64,000 nt of DNA. It comes from Prosapia bicincta (Eukaryota; Arthropoda; Insecta; Hemiptera; Cercopidae). Every line of letters starts with the position of its first letter. The stretch's first letter is position 1. Shown here one piece after another: positions 60,330 through 64,000 of the stretch. A model generated the notes under the pieces. The model did no database searches. It was not told the origin of the DNA and saw only the letters and a program-made list of their open reading frames with translations. A program made the translations under genes and the position numbers. The stretch covers positions 50,481,842 through 50,545,841 of the forward strand of contig JBAIZL010000003.1 of the NCBI GenBank assembly GCA_036971475.1, written 5' to 3'.

Positions 60330-61039
60330 TAGTATATTTTGGAGGTTTTTTACATCCACACCAAGACTCATTGCAAAGATTAGTTTGGGTTTCTCGTCTG
60401 TCGACGTTATATGAAATATGAATCCCAGAAATAATTTCTGTCAATAACTTTTTCTGTAAATAACTTTAATTCTTTTTAATGACTTAACCGTAGTAATGTT
60501 GAAGACTGTCTGTTGGAGAAAACACAATACTTAATAAACTCAAACACATTTAGAATATTCCTTCACAGTTCCCACTTAGTAGAAACCTCTAATCGTAAAA
60601 ACACAAACCTAAAAACAGTAGAAAAGGTCTACCTTATCTTCCTTATCATTTGCTAAATAATAACTATTTGCAGGTTAGCAAACATATGAAAGTAATATTT
60701 ACCAACAGAATTATTCAGTAATATGTATATAATGAGAGCTGTACGTGTACGCTCTTGTATCGACCAATTCTTTGATGTAATGTAAATATTTGCTAATATG
60801 GAATATATATTTTGTGTGTGTTATATGCAAATATAATCTATGTGCATTATATAGCATTGTAATCAGAAAAATATATAGGGAAATACCAAAAGTATTTTTT
60901 TTTTATTTCTTATAAATGGCGTAGGCGTACATCTTCCCTTAATTATTTTGTTTAATGTCATTGCAAGACCATACTCTTAAAAGGAAAAATAAGGAAATAA
61001 TTATATAGGCTTGTATTTTGATGGGTCCTATAATTATAA
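60330..61039. other. AT-rich spacer between two satellites
   Basis: No gene or element end recognised. Confidence 0.6.
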
Positions 61040-64000
61040 TAGGCCCATCAGGCCATAAAGGCTCAGCAGTGTTTGCAACTCCTTGTGTCTCAGCAGCATA
61101 CCTGTTGCAGCACCTTGCAGGACTTGGCAACCGTGATACAAAGATGGATGGCTAAAGACTCAGCAGTGTTTGCAACTCCCTGTGTCTCAGCAGCATACCT
61201 CTTGCAGCACCTTGCAGAACATGGCGACCGTAACACAAAGATATATGGCTAAAGGCTCAGCGGTGTTTGCAACTCCCTATGTCTCAGCAGCATACCTGTT
61301 GCAGCACCTTGCAGGACATGGCGACCGTAACACAAAGATGGATGCCTAAAGGCTCAGCAGTGTTTGCAACTTCTTCTGTCTCAGCAGCATACCTGTTGCA
61401 GCACCTTGCAGGACATGGCAACCATGATACAAAGGTGGATGGCTAAAGGATCAGCAATGTTTGCAACTCCTTCTGTATCAGCTGCATACCTGTTGCAGCA
61501 CCTTGCAGGACATGGCGACCGTAACACAAAGGTGGATGGCTAAAGGATCAGCACTGTTTGCAACTCCTTCTGTCTCAGCTGCATACCTGTTGCAGCACCT
61601 TGCAGGACATGGCAACCGTGATACAAAGGTGGATGGCTAAAGGCTCAGCAGTGTTTGTGCAACTTCTTCTGTCTCAGCAGCATACCTGTTGCAGCACCTT
61701 GCAGGACATGGCAACCGTGATACAAAGGTGGATGGCTAAAGGATCAGCAATGTTTGCAACTCCTTCTGTCTCAGCTGCATACCTGTTGCAGCACCTTGCA
61801 GGACATGGCGACCGTAACACAAAGGTGGATGGCTAAAGGATCAGCAATGTTTGCAACTCCTTCTGTCTCAGCAGCATACCTGTTGCAGCACCTTGCAGGA
61901 CATGGCAACCGTGATACAAAGGTGGATGGCTAAAGGATCAGCAATGTTTGCAACTCCTTCTGTCTCAGCTGCATACCTGTTGCAGCACCTTGCAGGACAT
62001 GGCGACCGTGATACAAAGGTGGATGGCTAAAGGATCAGCAATGTTTGCAACTCCTTCTGTCTCAGCTGCATACCTGTTGCAGCACCTTGCAGGACATGGC
62101 AACCGTGATACAAAGGTGGATGGCTAAAGGATCAGCAATGTTTGCAACTCCTTCTGTCTCAGCAGCATACCTGTTGCAGCACCTTGCAGGACATGGCAAC
62201 CGTGATACAAAGGTGGATGGCTAAAGGATCAGCAATGTTTGCAACTCCTTCTGTCTCAGCTGCATACCTGTTGCAGCACCTTGCAGGACTTAGCAACCGT
62301 AACACAAAGATGGATGGCTAAAGACTCAGCAGTGTTTGCAACTCCATGTGTCTCAGCAACATACCTGTTGCAGCACCTTGCAGGACTTAGCAACCGTAAC
62401 ACAAAGATGGATGGCTAAAGACTCAGCAGTGTTTGCAACTCCTTCTGTCTCAGCTGCATACCTGTTGCAGCACCTTGCAGGACTTAGCAACCGTAACACA
62501 AAGATGGATGGCTAAAGACTCAGCAGTGTTTGCAACTTCTTCTGTCTCAGCAGCATACCTGTTGCAGCACCTTGCAGGACATAGCAACCGTGATACAAAG
62601 ATGAATGCCTAAAGGCTCAGCAGTGTTTGCAACTCCATGTGTCTCAGCAACATACCTGTTGCAGCACCTTGCAGGACTTAGCAACCGTAACACAAAGATG
62701 GATGCCTAAAGGCTCAGCAGTGTTTGCAACTTCTTCTGTCTCAGCAGCATACCTGTTGCAGCACCTTGCAGGACTTAGCAACCGTGATACAAAGATGGAT
62801 GCCTAAAGGCTCAGCAGTGTTTGCAACTCCATGTGTCTCAGCAACATACCTGTTGCAGCACCTTGCAGGACTTAGCAACCGTAACACAAAGATGGATGGC
62901 TAAAGACTCAGCAGTGTTTGCAACTCCATGTGTCTCAGCAACATACCTGTTGCAGCACCTTGCAGGACTTAGCAACCGTAACACAAAGATGGATGGCTAA
63001 AGACTCAGCAGTGTTTGCAACTCCATGTGTCTCAGCAACATACCTGTTGCAGCACCTTGCAGGACTTAGCAACCGTAACACAAAGATGGATGGCTAAAGA
63101 CTCAGCAGTGTTTGCAACTTCTTCTGTCTCAGCAGCATACCTGTTGCAGCACCTTGCAGGACATAGCAACCGTGATACAAAGATGGATGCCTAAAGGCTC
63201 AGCAGTGTTTGCAACTCCATGTGTCTCAGCAGCATACCTGTTGCAGCACCTTGCAGGACTTAGCAACCGTAACACAAAGATGGATGCCTAAAGGCTCAGC
63301 AGTGTTTGCAACTTCTTCTGTCTCAGCAGCATACCTGTTGCAGCACCTTGCAGGACTTAGCAACCGTGATACAAAGATGGATGCCTAAAGGCTCAGCAGT
63401 GTTTGCAACTCCATGTGTCTCAGCAACATACCTGTTGCAGCACCTTGCAGGACTTAGCAACCGTAACACAAAGATGGATGCCTAAAGGCTCAGCAGTGTT
63501 TGCAACTTCTTCTGTCTCAGCAGCATACCTGTTGCAGCACCTTGCAGGACTTAGCAACCGTGATACAAAGATGGATGCCTAAAGGCTCAGCAGTGTTTGC
63601 AACTCCATGTGTCTCAGCAACATACCTGTTGCAGCACCTTGCAGGACTTAGCAACCGTAACACAAAGATGGATGGCTAAAGACTCAGCAGTGTTTGCAAC
63701 TCCATGTGTCTCAGCAACATACCTGTTGCAGCACCTTGCAGGACTTAGCAACCGTAACACAAAGATGGATGGCTAAAGACTCAGCAGTGTTTGCAACTCC
63801 ATGTGTCTCAGCAACATACCTGTTGCAGCACCTTGCAGGACTTAGCAACCGTAACACAAAGATGGATGGCTAAAGACTCAGCAGTGTTTGCAACTTCTTC
63901 TGTCTCAGCAGCATACCTGTTGCAGCACCTTGCAGGACATAGCAACCGTGATACAAAGATGGATGCCTAAAGGCTCAGCAGTGTTTGCAACTCCATGTGT
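61040..64000. repeat. 97-bp satellite array with 8-mer higher-order repeat
   Basis: A 97-bp unit (tcagcagtgtttgcaactcc, gtctcagca, catacctgttgcagcacct, tgcaggac) repeats about 30 times and runs off the right edge. Unit types differ by ccatgtg/cttctg, acatgg/acttag and ggctaaagac/gcctaaaggc. From about 62820 the type order returns after eight units (776 bp): the rare form acatagcaaccgtgatac occurs at 63161 and 63937, exactly 776 bp apart. 97 bp is not a multiple of three, so open frames across it are chance. Confidence 0.97.

Noticed and set aside
61558..61836. 92-codon open frame in the 97-bp satellite
   Set aside because: The unit length is not a multiple of three and the frame simply shows shifted translations of the same monomer.

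Overview
The window looks like a repeat-dominated insect nuclear genome, AT-rich with GT-AG exon candidates, and hemipteran is only a guess. The arthropod signal comes from Penelope-like retroelements (PLEs), two hAT insertions, a Tigger/pogo-type terminus, a DUF7869-type transposon-associated gene of the kind common in insects, and a terminal exon matching the complex I subunit NDUFA8. No bacterial or viral operon structure is visible. Almost every long open frame is broken, so this is mainly a stratified deposit of mobile elements and satellites with very few host exons.

Layout. 1-5.6 kb: AT-rich sequence, a decayed DUF7869 gene on the minus strand (1750-2910) and Tigger-like debris. 8.3-10.5 kb: a plus-strand PLE carrying a GIY-YIG endonuclease, interrupted by a 1.33-kb non-autonomous hAT element with a perfect 8-bp target duplication. 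10.5-14.4 kb: PLE tails in inverted pairs and a 5'-truncated minus-strand PLE. 16.3-24.7 kb: further PLE copies, a 2.85-kb segment present again at 31.5-34.4 kb, and the NDUFA8-like exon at 21.66-21.98 kb. 25.0-30.2 kb: a duplicated block with an exon-like segment and a PLE split by a 2.7-kb ZMYM1-like hAT. 30.4-31.2 kb: a 765-bp fold-back element. 31.5-37.5 kb: the second copy of the 2.85-kb segment, Tigger-like debris and a tandem duplication. 39.5-57.3 kb: a mosaic of segmental duplications holding a 4.86-kb, 41-bp satellite, a CA-rich tract, paralogous exon-like segments and another PLE. 58.0-60.3 kb: a 153-bp satellite. 61.0 kb to the window end: a 97-bp satellite with higher-order structure.

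The most interesting theme is RNA. At least nine sites at PLE ends fold as type I hammerhead ribozymes (CUGANGA, stem II, GAAA, minimal palindromic stem III, cleavage site, stem I), in four sequence families whose stems I and II differ but stay paired. Hammerheads in PLEs are established knowledge; the compensatory changes here are read directly from the sequence. The 41-bp satellite appears to have been amplified from a PLE 3'-tail segment, linking retroelement decay to satellite birth. Exon calls rest on splice-like boundaries and paralogue comparison only, and are marked as uncertain.
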